Below, piece by piece: positions 8,778 through 17,420 of a stretch of DNA of 64,000 nucleotides (its first letter is position 1; each line of letters starts with the position of its first letter). A model generated the notes under the pieces. That model ran no database searches. It was not told the DNA's origin and was given only the letters and a program-made list of their open reading frames with translations. The position numbers were made by a program, and so were the translations under genes. The stretch is taken from the NCBI RefSeq assembly GCF_947241705.1, contig NC_079269.1, positions 558,001 to 622,000 of the forward strand, given 5' to 3'. The DNA is from Saccharomyces mikatae IFO 1815 (lineage: Eukaryota; Ascomycota; Saccharomycetes; Saccharomycetales; Saccharomycetaceae).

Positions 8778-9076
8778 ATTTTTTACAACATGAATCTTTG
8801 TCAACGTTAACACCTTGCTTTCTCCATAATTACTATCTTGCACAACTTATCGTCGATATTCAGAGACGTATATCTAATGCAGAACACAACTAAAATACAT
8901 TTATATCATATATATACTAGAAATTCAAGTTGTTCAAGAGTCTACCAGTGAACTGGAGAAAGCTTCGGCGGAAGTATCAATCCGCTTGGAATTTATAAGT
9001 TGGAATAAAAGTACTTCGGCTGACGTTCAATAATGCAGAATATCGTTTAGTTAATTTGTTGTCTTTGCATGTAAAA
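8778..9076. other. tRNA-Pro to YNL035C spacer
   Basis: About 300 bp containing the tRNA terminator and the 3' flank of YNL035C. It is AT-rich and I see no gene. Confidence 0.5.
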
Positions 9077-10246
9077 CTAGTACGGCCTGAAACGACTTTT
9101 AGTGGAATGTTTTTTACTTTTTTTGTGTTTCTCTTTTCTTGGCTTCGTGGACGCCAAATCCTTTTGAATAATCAAAGGTTCCTCTAGGTTAGTAAAAGCT
9201 TCTTTACTATCATCTCCTAAAACATTCATTTTTTCAGAGTAATCCCAAAAAGTTTCCGGCGTGTTTAAAGGCCCCTGAGTGCTCTTCCAAATTTTCACGT
9301 AACCATCTTCGCCACAGGAGTATAACATATCACTTTGGTGTGCTGATATAAAGATGTCCCGAACTACTTCATCTCCATGTGCGTGTGGAATGACAAAGCA
9401 TTTTTCGGTATATATTTTCTCATTCTTGAATGGTATGAGGCGTAATTCTCCAGCATTTTCTTGAGTTTTACCAGTTGCAATAAGGCCGGGATAAATGTCT
9501 ACCACGTAATCACAATCCCATGCTTTTCTTACATCACCAAAGTCTAAGGGTTGCGGCTCTCTCAATTCATCGGATTTGTCGTTCAGTTCATGAATTGCAA
9601 ATGTTTCCATGTGTGATAGTGTATATATTCTCTTTGGTGACAGCCAACCACATGAATGAATTGACGCATAATTGATCACTTGATGTAAAGCGTCTTCCTC
9701 CTCATCTTGTTTCAAATCATAGATGTTAGTATAACCATCAGTCGATCCGCTAAGCAAAATATTGACATCAGAAGGATGGAATTTAATGCAAGTAACGTCA
9801 TCATGGTGAGAATCAATTAACGATCTCAAAGGAGTATCCCATTTACGAATGTCATAGATGTGCACAGCAGCGTCAATGCCCTGCAATTCAGTACCGCAAG
9901 CCAGCAAACCATGACGAGAATCTAAGGAAAGAAAAGGTGAGTTAGATTCATTTTGTATTGTTGCAATGCAACTATTTGTTCTTATGTCGAATACCTTCAC
10001 CGCATCAATAGAAGCGCTACTAACTAGATGCCCAGCAGAAAAATCGCTATCTATGACCTTTAAATCGTTAATCGCAGTTTCACTTGCTTTAATATTTTGC
10101 AATGATTTGCAGGTAGCCCAGTCTAACAAACGTATTTCACCATTACTCAATCCAGTTAAAAGTCCATGCTTATAACTAGGTTGCAGCTTTAGGCACCAGT
10201 TCTCAGATCCGAAAAAATTCGATTCAACCAGAGAATAGCTAGCCAT
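9077..10246 (-). CDS. YNL035C: WD40-repeat protein (YNL035C)
   Basis: This 389-aa WD-repeat protein has the same length as S. cerevisiae YNL035C, a nuclear protein of uncertain role related to WDR89. WD-type blades are visible, for example the GSTDGYTNIYD stretch near residue 160 and GEDGYVKIW near 310. The C-terminus is strongly basic (KPRKEKHKKSKKHSTKSR), consistent with nuclear localisation. It is in S288C orientation, while both the block to its left and the loop beyond the repeat arm to its right are inverted. It is therefore the fixed point between two rearrangements. Molecular function is not known to me. Confidence 0.93.
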   Translation of the reverse strand: MASYSLVESNFFGSENWCLKLQPSYKHGLLTGLSNGEIRLLDWATCKSLQNIKASETAINDLKVIDSDFSAGHLVSSASIDAVKVFDIRTNSCIATIQNESNSPFLSLDSRHGLLACGTELQGIDAAVHIYDIRKWDTPLRSLIDSHHDDVTCIKFHPSDVNILLSGSTDGYTNIYDLKQDEEEDALHQVINYASIHSCGWLSPKRIYTLSHMETFAIHELNDKSDELREPQPLDFGDVRKAWDCDYVVDIYPGLIATGKTQENAGELRLIPFKNEKIYTEKCFVIPHAHGDEVVRDIFISAHQSDMLYSCGEDGYVKIWKSTQGPLNTPETFWDYSEKMNVLGDDSKEAFTNLEEPLIIQKDLASTKPRKEKHKKSKKHSTKSRFRPY

Positions 10247-10413
10247 GTTTAAAAGATTCCTCTGTAACCCTTGGACTTAATTCAAATCGCTCTTGTAGAA
10301 AAAGAGAGTTTGGTGGAATAATAACTGTGTATGTCCATCAAGTTCCTCTAGCACTTTTTAATTTGAACTCAAAAAACTTCTCCAGACGAACAATGAAAAG
10401 TGGCAAAAAGATA

Positions 10414-10487
10414 TGGTCTCTAGCGGGATCGAACCGCTGATCCCCGCGTTATTAGCACGGTGCCTTAACCAACTGGGCCAAGAGACC
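10414..10487 (-). tRNA. tI(AAU): tRNA-Ile(AAU), left arm
   Basis: A 74-nt tRNA on the minus strand, GGTCTCT... to ...AGAGACC plus discriminator A. The anticodon loop CTAATAA gives AAT. The T arm contains GGTTCGATCC. Five T residues (complement of 10405-10409) form the terminator. It is the outermost gene of the inverted-repeat arm, and the repeat ends only a few bases past its terminator. Confidence 0.97.
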
Positions 10488-10993
10488 AAGATTTCTTGTT
10501 TCTCCTACTCCCCCAGTAGGCTCAACACTCAATACTAAATTCCTGCAACCCTACTTCACATACTTACTGCCTCATCAACCTATCCAACTGCGTCACAAAA
10601 GTAAAATTACTGTCGTTCGGACTTCCGACAAACAAACGGCCGTACCGCTTCCCTTTCAGGGTACTGCATAGAAAAGTCAGTGAATACCATTCGGACACTT
10701 CAATACCTTTTGCCTTTAGATTGCTATTGAGTAGCCCCTATCCAATCTCAACTCACAAACCTTTGTGGTTTTCAATGTACGAATACAAAACGAAAAGCAA
10801 AACAAAAACACAGTGACACAGCAAAACAATGATAGATTATTTAAGGCTCGTGCGCCTTGTGTAGTTTGACAGCAACAGTCTCCTACTTTCCCCTGCCTTT
10901 TTTTATGTCCAGCAACCGGTCAAACCTCTCTATAATCTTTCAGCTTGAAAACTGGGTTAGTGCTAGCATATCATTTCATCTCCATCCCACAAA
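10488..10993. other. Promoter region of the 603-aa gene, left arm
   Basis: A 506-bp spacer inside the repeat arm between tRNA-Ile and the 603-aa gene. It contains a perfect middle sporulation element at 10589-10600. No other gene is seen. Confidence 0.6.
10589..10600 (+). promoter_or_regulatory. Middle sporulation element (Ndt80 site), left arm
   Basis: TGCGTCACAAAA matches the full MSE consensus DSYGNCRCAAAW at 12 of 12 positions. It lies 394 bp upstream of the 603-aa gene and fits the sporulation-time expression reported for the S. cerevisiae homologues. Function is inferred. Confidence 0.65.
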
Positions 10994-12805
10994 ATGTCCA
11001 CGTCGTTTCAAGAATTCAAAATATTCTGCAACAAGACCGGGCTAGACTTCCAGTGGGTCAACATACAGTCTCCCAAATCCGTTCCAGAAAATAACCCCTC
11101 CGAAAGTCCTCCGGTCATCAATCACCTCGTTCAAGAAAAGGTCAGACCCGCTACCGAACCGCTTAAAACTGAAGTGTCCAGAGAATCTGTCAGCAATATT
11201 CTTAATGATTTCAAGAATGCTCCGCTTTGGAGTGTATTCAAGAAGAATAGTCGTGCCGATTCTTCTACCGTGGCACGTTCTGGAGTAAGTTCAAGGCATG
11301 TGTCAGAAAATACGCCTGGAACAAAGACAAACGAACCGATGTCGCTCAAGCAGGAGAACATCACCATAATAAATGGGTTGCCCCGAAAATCCTCTGTAAT
11401 GCGCCAAGAGAACGACACCGCTGTGACAACCTCCTACTCTTTAAACATCCCCTGCAACCTTATCTCCTCTCACAACGGTAATATGCTTCCACATTCTCCT
11501 ATGCAAGGAAACAATGCGCCTGTATCGTCCGCAACAGACTCCATGTCATACAACAATGAGTCAGTACCTTCGTTGGCTTCATCCGTAAGCACATCCTCCT
11601 CCGTTTATTCACCATGGGATCCTCCCCATCCCCCCTCGTTACAGTCACTACCAAACGGTATTTCCACATCGTTGGATCCAGAAGTCTCTTGTCTCAAATG
11701 CTGCCGCACGAATAACTATAGACCAAGAGAGACTAATGTTCAAAGCAACGCCTGTTCTCCAACAAACGTTTCCATTCTTCCCAAACGTGCTTCAAGGCCA
11801 GGGTCAGAAGGAAATACGGCCTCTCCCCCCACTGCCCGTGATCAAGATATAAGCTGCGATACCTATTCTGCTGCTGCGTTCACAGAGCCCGACAGCACGG
11901 TTGTTACTACAGTCCCTTCATACATGCAGAGGTACCTCGATAAGCCCCAGAATTGGTTTGAAAGCACTATGGGGAAGTACTGTCCACTGTTCCTAAGAGG
12001 CACAAAGAACATTGATTACGATTCATCCGAATTCAAATTTGAGCGCAAGATGATAGCAGTTCAATATCTGCTTTTGGATGAGCGTTCTGAGCCCAGAAGG
12101 TTCTACAACCCTGTCAACAAAAGCGTTTCGTTCTGGAAAAGACTATTCAACTTCGATACAATGCCCAGCTATGACCAGCTCTTGGATGAAGCAGAACACC
12201 ATTTCAATTCATACCAATACAGGTACGCAGGTTTCCAGAGGATAGAGCCCTACTCCGTATTCTGTCCCTGGAAGAACGCCCAAAGAGAAATAGACTTGGT
12301 CCTCGATCACATCCACTTTTCTCTAGATATTGGCAAGAAAAGGTCTATGAACCGAAGGGGCAACATCACTTTCGATACCTTAGACAGTACAGTCGGTCGC
12401 GATGTCCATATCAAGCCCTATCAGTATTTTACCTCCAACAACCTAGTGTATGAAGGCCTATCACATCCTGCCGAACAATCCTCCATTATAAGCCCTGACA
12501 CCTCGCTTATCGAAAGGGCATATCAAGAACTAGTAAAGATTTGCAAGGTGCCTACTTCATCTTTCAATGACTTTCCTGGCCGCAATCATAATAGCGCTCC
12601 TCAGCTTACCGTCCCAAAACCATCCAGACCATGTCGCTTGCTTCTAGTTCGTGAGTCTCGCACAGCCACAGAATCAGAAGTCAATAAGAACTATTGGCGC
12701 TACCCAAAAAGAAAGCATACCGAGGTTATCGTACCAACGCCTCCACGCCGGTCTGAGACGGCAAGTCTCTTTCAAAAATGGTTCTTTCTTCTCGTACGCC
12801 CATGA
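10994..12805 (+). CDS. YNL018C: Sporulation-type protein, YNL018C/YNL034W family (left copy)
   Basis: This 603-aa protein (about 612 aa in S. cerevisiae as recalled) has no function known to me. Residues 1-300 are Ser/Thr/Pro/Asn-rich and look disordered. Residues about 310-520 are rich in aromatic and charged residues and look folded (YMQRYLDKPQNWFES onward, with FWKRLFNFDTMPSYDQLLDEAEHHF). The C-terminus is basic (KNYWRYPKRKHTEV). No signal peptide or membrane segment is seen. The right-arm copy at 40320-42131 is identical in protein. A perfect MSE upstream supports meiotic expression. Relative to the loop (next to ARK1) this copy corresponds to YNL018C. Confidence 0.85.
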   Translation: MSTSFQEFKIFCNKTGLDFQWVNIQSPKSVPENNPSESPPVINHLVQEKVRPATEPLKTEVSRESVSNILNDFKNAPLWSVFKKNSRADSSTVARSGVSSRHVSENTPGTKTNEPMSLKQENITIINGLPRKSSVMRQENDTAVTTSYSLNIPCNLISSHNGNMLPHSPMQGNNAPVSSATDSMSYNNESVPSLASSVSTSSSVYSPWDPPHPPSLQSLPNGISTSLDPEVSCLKCCRTNNYRPRETNVQSNACSPTNVSILPKRASRPGSEGNTASPPTARDQDISCDTYSAAAFTEPDSTVVTTVPSYMQRYLDKPQNWFESTMGKYCPLFLRGTKNIDYDSSEFKFERKMIAVQYLLLDERSEPRRFYNPVNKSVSFWKRLFNFDTMPSYDQLLDEAEHHFNSYQYRYAGFQRIEPYSVFCPWKNAQREIDLVLDHIHFSLDIGKKRSMNRRGNITFDTLDSTVGRDVHIKPYQYFTSNNLVYEGLSHPAEQSSIISPDTSLIERAYQELVKICKVPTSSFNDFPGRNHNSAPQLTVPKPSRPCRLLLVRESRTATESEVNKNYWRYPKRKHTEVIVPTPPRRSETASLFQKWFFLLVRP

Positions 12806-13531
12806 GCTGTTCGGAAGCTGTAGAGGCTCAGCGTGTTGACGCGGCTAACCGAAATCTCAACCAACAGACTATACTATATACCTTGCGTCGTCCATTTTCC
12901 AGGTCTCTCCAGGCAGGTTGCAACTTTCCTCCTGTAATAGATGTTATATATGTTCTTCATAGCACGATTTAACTTAGATACATTCAGTTTGTCCGATGAA
13001 GTAAAGACAGGATCAAACATATGTTTGTATTTGTTTCTTACGCCCCCCAGAGAAAAAGCAGTGACACAGACGCAACGGCGACACTACCCACATTAAATGC
13101 TATTGTCGGCAGTTGCTGATCAATCCGGCCCTGTTGACATTGAAGAACCTACTTCCTACGGCGGTTCCTTTGAATGCGGCGCGCGTATTCATTTACATCG
13201 CGAAACACTGGACCCTTAAAATAGCGGCGCCAGCTCGAGAGAGCTGCCACAGAAACAACAGCAAACTTCTTCCGGTTACAGCTTTTGCACCAAGGTCCAA
13301 ACTCTGTACAGAATCGCAGTAAGAATTGTGTAAAGGTGTATGCTTAGGGAAGCACAAAAAACTATAGAACAGACATTGCTTTTCGGGCAAAGATTTCTTT
13401 TCTGGATATTTTTTTTTCGAGCATCTTTGCTTTACTGGAAACATTGAGTCTATTATTTTATACATTATCTCCTTTGACCCTAAACGAACTGATACGACAG
13501 CGCTGTTAATATCGAGAGCGTGTACAAGAAA
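12806..13531. other. Spacer between the two left-arm genes
   Basis: About 725 bp separating the tandem arm genes. It includes short reading frames that are not supported. A CACAAAA core near 13350 resembles a weak MSE without the full flank. Identical to the right-arm mirror where compared. Confidence 0.5.
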
Positions 13532-14386
13532 ATGTTTTGCTCAAAAGAATCAAGAACGGTTGTCCTTCTCCTTGCGCTGGTAATATCGCTAACCGTGCTT
13601 TGTCACTCACATGATGTAACAACTGTATTGACCACGTCAACAATTACCGAGTTTGCCGTTGTGACTGCTGCACCGCAACCACAAAACAAAGCCGAAACCG
13701 TTTTGAACACTGCAACCAACATAATACAGACTATGCAGTTTATTTTCAACTGTGCACCCTTCAAGTGGAAGGGCCCTTTGAAAATAACCTCTTGCGCACT
13801 CAACTTTATGGTCCTACTGCTCACTGCATGGGGCTACCTCCTGAAGTATTTGCAGGATAATAAGCTGAATACTGACGCCGATATGGAACAAGTCGTAGGA
13901 CTCGGATTTGGTGAGATGGTGGGCAAAATCGTTGGGAAGGGCGTCGGGAAAGCCTTTACCAAAATGGACATCTCCCAGAAGCTAGTGTATCCATTCGAGG
14001 GAAGCAATAACCAGAAATGCCTAGTAATGACCGTTGGAGAGAGTTCGATAGTACCGTACCACGACTTGTCCACAGAGATATGTTTCAACTGCCACACCCT
14101 CGATTCATTGTCTCACCGCGACCACGACAGTGTTTCTGCCTTAGACACGCATTCTGTAAGCTCCCTGGGACTGGCCAACATCCCATCAGAAATGTCGGTC
14201 GTAAGCGAACTATACACTCATTTTGGAGACTATACAGTAGAAGTTCTAAGCGGCATCATGAAGTTGGCATCAGCCCTTAATGGAGATAGCTGGCAGAGGG
14301 AAAGAAATGGGTTCGTAGTTCTTTCTAGAGACCGGCCTAACGAGACGTTACTAAGCGTTCACATGTACACTTCAGGCTTGTTATAA
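13532..14386 (+). CDS. YNL019C: Putative secreted/membrane protein with glycine zipper, YNL019C/YNL033W family (left copy)
   Basis: This 284-aa protein starts at the ATG at 13532 (MFCSKESR...), giving exactly the 284-aa length recalled for S. cerevisiae YNL019C. Function is unknown. Residues 8-25 form a signal peptide or anchor (VVLLLALVISLTVLC). A second hydrophobic segment lies at about 88-105. It is followed by a regular glycine zipper with G127, G131, G135 and G139 (GxxxGxxxGxxxG). The C-terminal 140 residues are polar, with cysteines at 163, 184 and 187. This suggests secretion or membrane association. The right-arm copy is identical. Expression in sporulation is recalled for the S. cerevisiae genes. 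Confidence 0.85.
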   Translation: MFCSKESRTVVLLLALVISLTVLCHSHDVTTVLTTSTITEFAVVTAAPQPQNKAETVLNTATNIIQTMQFIFNCAPFKWKGPLKITSCALNFMVLLLTAWGYLLKYLQDNKLNTDADMEQVVGLGFGEMVGKIVGKGVGKAFTKMDISQKLVYPFEGSNNQKCLVMTVGESSIVPYHDLSTEICFNCHTLDSLSHRDHDSVSALDTHSVSSLGLANIPSEMSVVSELYTHFGDYTVEVLSGIMKLASALNGDSWQRERNGFVVLSRDRPNETLLSVHMYTSGLL

Positions 14387-14580
14387 GTGGCGCCACTCCG
14401 GCCTATACACATACTACTTCAACTTACCCTCAACATGTACATAACATCTATCACTTTCTCATATTCATAATTATCTATAAATCTCAACTTCCCAGTCCTC
14501 AGATATGTCTCCAGCGAAGAATGCCTCTGACCTGGTATTGTCTTGCCCCTATTCCTCATGCAAGCAACTTTTAGTGTTAC

Positions 14581-15223
14581 AATAGGTTTGGTACCTTTTA
14601 TTGAGCAAGATCTTCTCATTAAGGATTGTATGGAGACAAAACATACTCCGCATTCATTTGGGTATTTGTTGAAACCTTGCATAAAATATTTGTTTCTACT
14701 GTACAATTTAATCACGAGGGGACTTTTTTTTGATGTTAACGTATTATCTTTGAATTCTATTAAATCCGGAGTACACTAAACCTAGTTCGTAATTTAGCAC
14801 TTTCACTTTAAGTTGCTGAAAACAATCCCTGCTATATTCGACAAGTGGATATGCTTGCCTTGCAAATATTGTACACTCTCCTTAAGATACTTAAAGAAAA
14901 AGATTGCTAACCATGGGTTATTTGGAGTTTATATATGATTTACCAGTTATTTCAAACTTATGTTTATGGATCGCGTCCTGTCGGCTCGCAGCAATAGGGT
15001 CCGAATTCTAAGCCTTGTTAATCCAAGCATTCCTGAAGTAGATCGGATACAAATGAAAAATCATTGCACTCCTCATGATGATAGAAAAGAACAGCCTCAG
15101 AAAATATCATAATAGTGCTAAGTGGTTTCCTTTGTGATTCAAAAATCTCTTTATCAGTATTTTTCATCAAGAAAGAAACGTTGCGCAGTATAATTCGGTA
15201 CTTTAGGCAGTCAGATAATCAGC
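14581..15223. other. Loop-side intergenic region upstream of ARK1
   Basis: About 640 bp of unique sequence from the inner edge of the left arm to ARK1. It is AT-rich and should contain the ARK1 promoter. No gene is recognised. Confidence 0.5.
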
Positions 15224-17137
15224 ATGAATCAACCTCAAATTGGTACGTACAACGTAGGCACACGATTAACAGTTGGGTCACATCAAGTTGAGATCATCAA
15301 ATATCTAACAAGCGGTGGGTTCGCCCAAGTATATTCCGTCTTAATTAGTCCGCCTGACCCTCATACTAATACAAACGTTGCATGCCTAAAAAGAGTAATT
15401 GTTCCAGATAAGCCTAGTCTAAATACTTTAAGGGCAGAGGTAGATGCTATGAGATTACTGAAGAACAACAGGTATGTTGTGTCATACATTGATTCCCATG
15501 CGGCCAAGGCAATATTACAGAACGGTTCATATGAAGTATTCGTTTTAATGGAGTATTGTGAAAGAGGAGGACTGATTGATTTTATGAACACAAGACTACA
15601 AAATAGGTTGCATGAATTTGAAATTTTGCAAATAATAAGCCAAGTTACTCAAGGAGTTGCTGCTATGCATGCGTTACAACCTCCGCTGATTCACCGAGAT
15701 ATAAAGATAGAAAATGTTCTTATCTCAACCAACAATGAGTACAAGCTTTGCGATTTCGGCTCTGTATGCGGTATTATAAGACTTCCCAGGAATTCCCAAG
15801 AGCTATCATATGTTCAGCAGGACATTCTGAAAAATACAACAGCACAATACCGGTCGCCGGAGATGATTGACATATTTCGCGGTCTGCCGATAGATGAAAA
15901 GTCGGATATATGGGCCCTGGGTATTTTTCTATACAAGCTTTGCTATTATACAACACCATTTGAAAAGGGTGGTGAACCCGCCATACTAAGCGGAAAGTTT
16001 GAATTTCCATTGTATCCGAACTATAGTGAACAGTTGAAGAGTTTAATACGGGATATATTGGTACAGAACCCCTGCCATAGACCCAGTGTTTTCCAATTAC
16101 TAAAGAGAATATCAATTATGCAAAATGTTCCGTGTCCAATAAATGATATACAAACTGTGCAAGCACCTAGCAGTCATTTGAACTTGACAGAACTCCATCA
16201 GCTTTCTGCAACGCAAAATATTCAAAGTTTAAACTCCCACTTAGTCATGGGAAATTCGATACCAACTACTGCATTCCAGTTCAGCACGCCTGTTAATATG
16301 GCAACAGCGCAAACACTTCCTATTAAAGAAGAATCAAATATATTTTATGACCCTACTTCGTGTAATTTTGCCAAGGATTCTCAGAGCCGTCTGAATAATG
16401 CATTAAGTCGCTCACCGTTTGAATTGGAAGCAGTTAGTGATTTGAATAATGTTAAAGATGAGGCAAATTCTACGACTAGGTTAAAGCAAACGATTGTTTC
16501 AGAAGCACATAATTTCAGGCAGAATAATTCATTGAACCTATCTCTGCCGAACATGATTCCTCACAACGATGATTCTTCGTCCTCATCAGATGAATCTTAT
16601 CCAGGAGACACAGATGAATTAAAGAAGACGCAATCTCTAAGTTCATACTCCACGCGTAGTAACACTAAAAGAGACCAGCCTGTGGAAGAATATCTTACTT
16701 CTTCAAGCCTGCCGGGTAGTAGCTTCACAGCTGTGCATACAAAGGTTAATTTGGACCATAAAAGTTCATCGTTTAAGCCAACATCTACCAATACAGTTGA
16801 TGGCCTCAAAAACAATACTTTAAGCCTTTCAAAGAATAACTTACCTGCATATGATTATGTGGGTGGATCTAAACAGGATTTGAAGAACTCCATCCAACAG
16901 CGTATGCTTGAGAAACTCAATTCTTCAGAGGAGTCGTTCAACGCTAGAAAGATATCCAATGTGAAGGAAGGTGGGCAAGAAGGGACGAATATCCCAATAA
17001 TTTTGAAATCAAAAGCCTCAACCTTAAAAGACAAAAAGATAAAACCGACCCCTCCGCCTAAGCCTTTACACCTAAAGCCTAAGCCTCCTCCAAAACCACT
17101 GTTCTTAGCAGGGCAAAAGTTATCCTTGGAAAAGTAA
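15224..17137 (+). CDS. ARK1: Actin-regulating protein kinase Ark1
   Basis: This 637-aa Ser/Thr kinase (YNL020C) of the Ark/Prk (AAK1-like) family phosphorylates endocytic coat proteins such as Sla1 and Pan1 at cortical actin patches, promoting coat disassembly. The kinase domain covers about residues 20-300: glycine loop LTSGGFAQVY, catalytic lysine in ACLKRV (K56), HRDIKIENVL, DFG and QYRSPEM. The middle is long, Ser/Asn-rich and probably phosphorylated. The C-terminus is proline-rich (KPTPPPKP and KPPPKP), the type of motif that binds the Abp1 SH3 domain. It is divergent in orientation from S288C because it sits in the inverted loop. Confidence 0.97.
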   Translation: MNQPQIGTYNVGTRLTVGSHQVEIIKYLTSGGFAQVYSVLISPPDPHTNTNVACLKRVIVPDKPSLNTLRAEVDAMRLLKNNRYVVSYIDSHAAKAILQNGSYEVFVLMEYCERGGLIDFMNTRLQNRLHEFEILQIISQVTQGVAAMHALQPPLIHRDIKIENVLISTNNEYKLCDFGSVCGIIRLPRNSQELSYVQQDILKNTTAQYRSPEMIDIFRGLPIDEKSDIWALGIFLYKLCYYTTPFEKGGEPAILSGKFEFPLYPNYSEQLKSLIRDILVQNPCHRPSVFQLLKRISIMQNVPCPINDIQTVQAPSSHLNLTELHQLSATQNIQSLNSHLVMGNSIPTTAFQFSTPVNMATAQTLPIKEESNIFYDPTSCNFAKDSQSRLNNALSRSPFELEAVSDLNNVKDEANSTTRLKQTIVSEAHNFRQNNSLNLSLPNMIPHNDDSSSSSDESYPGDTDELKKTQSLSSYSTRSNTKRDQPVEEYLTSSSLPGSSFTAVHTKVNLDHKSSSFKPTSTNTVDGLKNNTLSLSKNNLPAYDYVGGSKQDLKNSIQQRMLEKLNSSEESFNARKISNVKEGGQEGTNIPIILKSKASTLKDKKIKPTPPPKPLHLKPKPPPKPLFLAGQKLSLEK

Positions 17138-17420
17138 AGATTCGGCTCAAAAATACTGGACGAGCTCAATGAAGAGTTAGTTAACATGTCAAAAAGGCAA
17201 CCTTTTTTATAACAAGTTATATATGTAAGCATTGGCATTAATGTATATTTCCGTTCCCATTGTTTTCCTCATAATAATAAAATATATCTCAACGCATTTG
17301 TTCATTTCTTTTTCCCCGTTTCAGAATTGTTGGACTATATAGTCAATCTTTTAACAACCTTATCATTGAGAATGAATGATGATCAAGAAGAAAATAAGAA
17401 AACCAATAACTAGCTCTTAC

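Larger units (their letters stand above)
10401..14580 (+). repeat. Left arm of 4180-bp inverted repeat
   Basis: Every position x in 10401-14580 mirrors 53125 minus x in the right arm (38545-42724). The tRNA-Ile, both genes and the spacers I compared base by base are identical without indels. Similarity stops abruptly at both ends: outside TGGC of 10401 just beyond the tRNA terminator, and after GTGTTAC at 14580. S. cerevisiae carries the related pair YNL018C/YNL019C and YNL034W/YNL033W in the same configuration. The arms flank a 23,964-bp loop. Confidence 0.97.

Noticed and set aside
13193-13465. 90-aa frame in the left-arm spacer (mirrored at 39660-39932)
   Set aside because: No homology or codon pattern; present in both arms only because the arms are identical.
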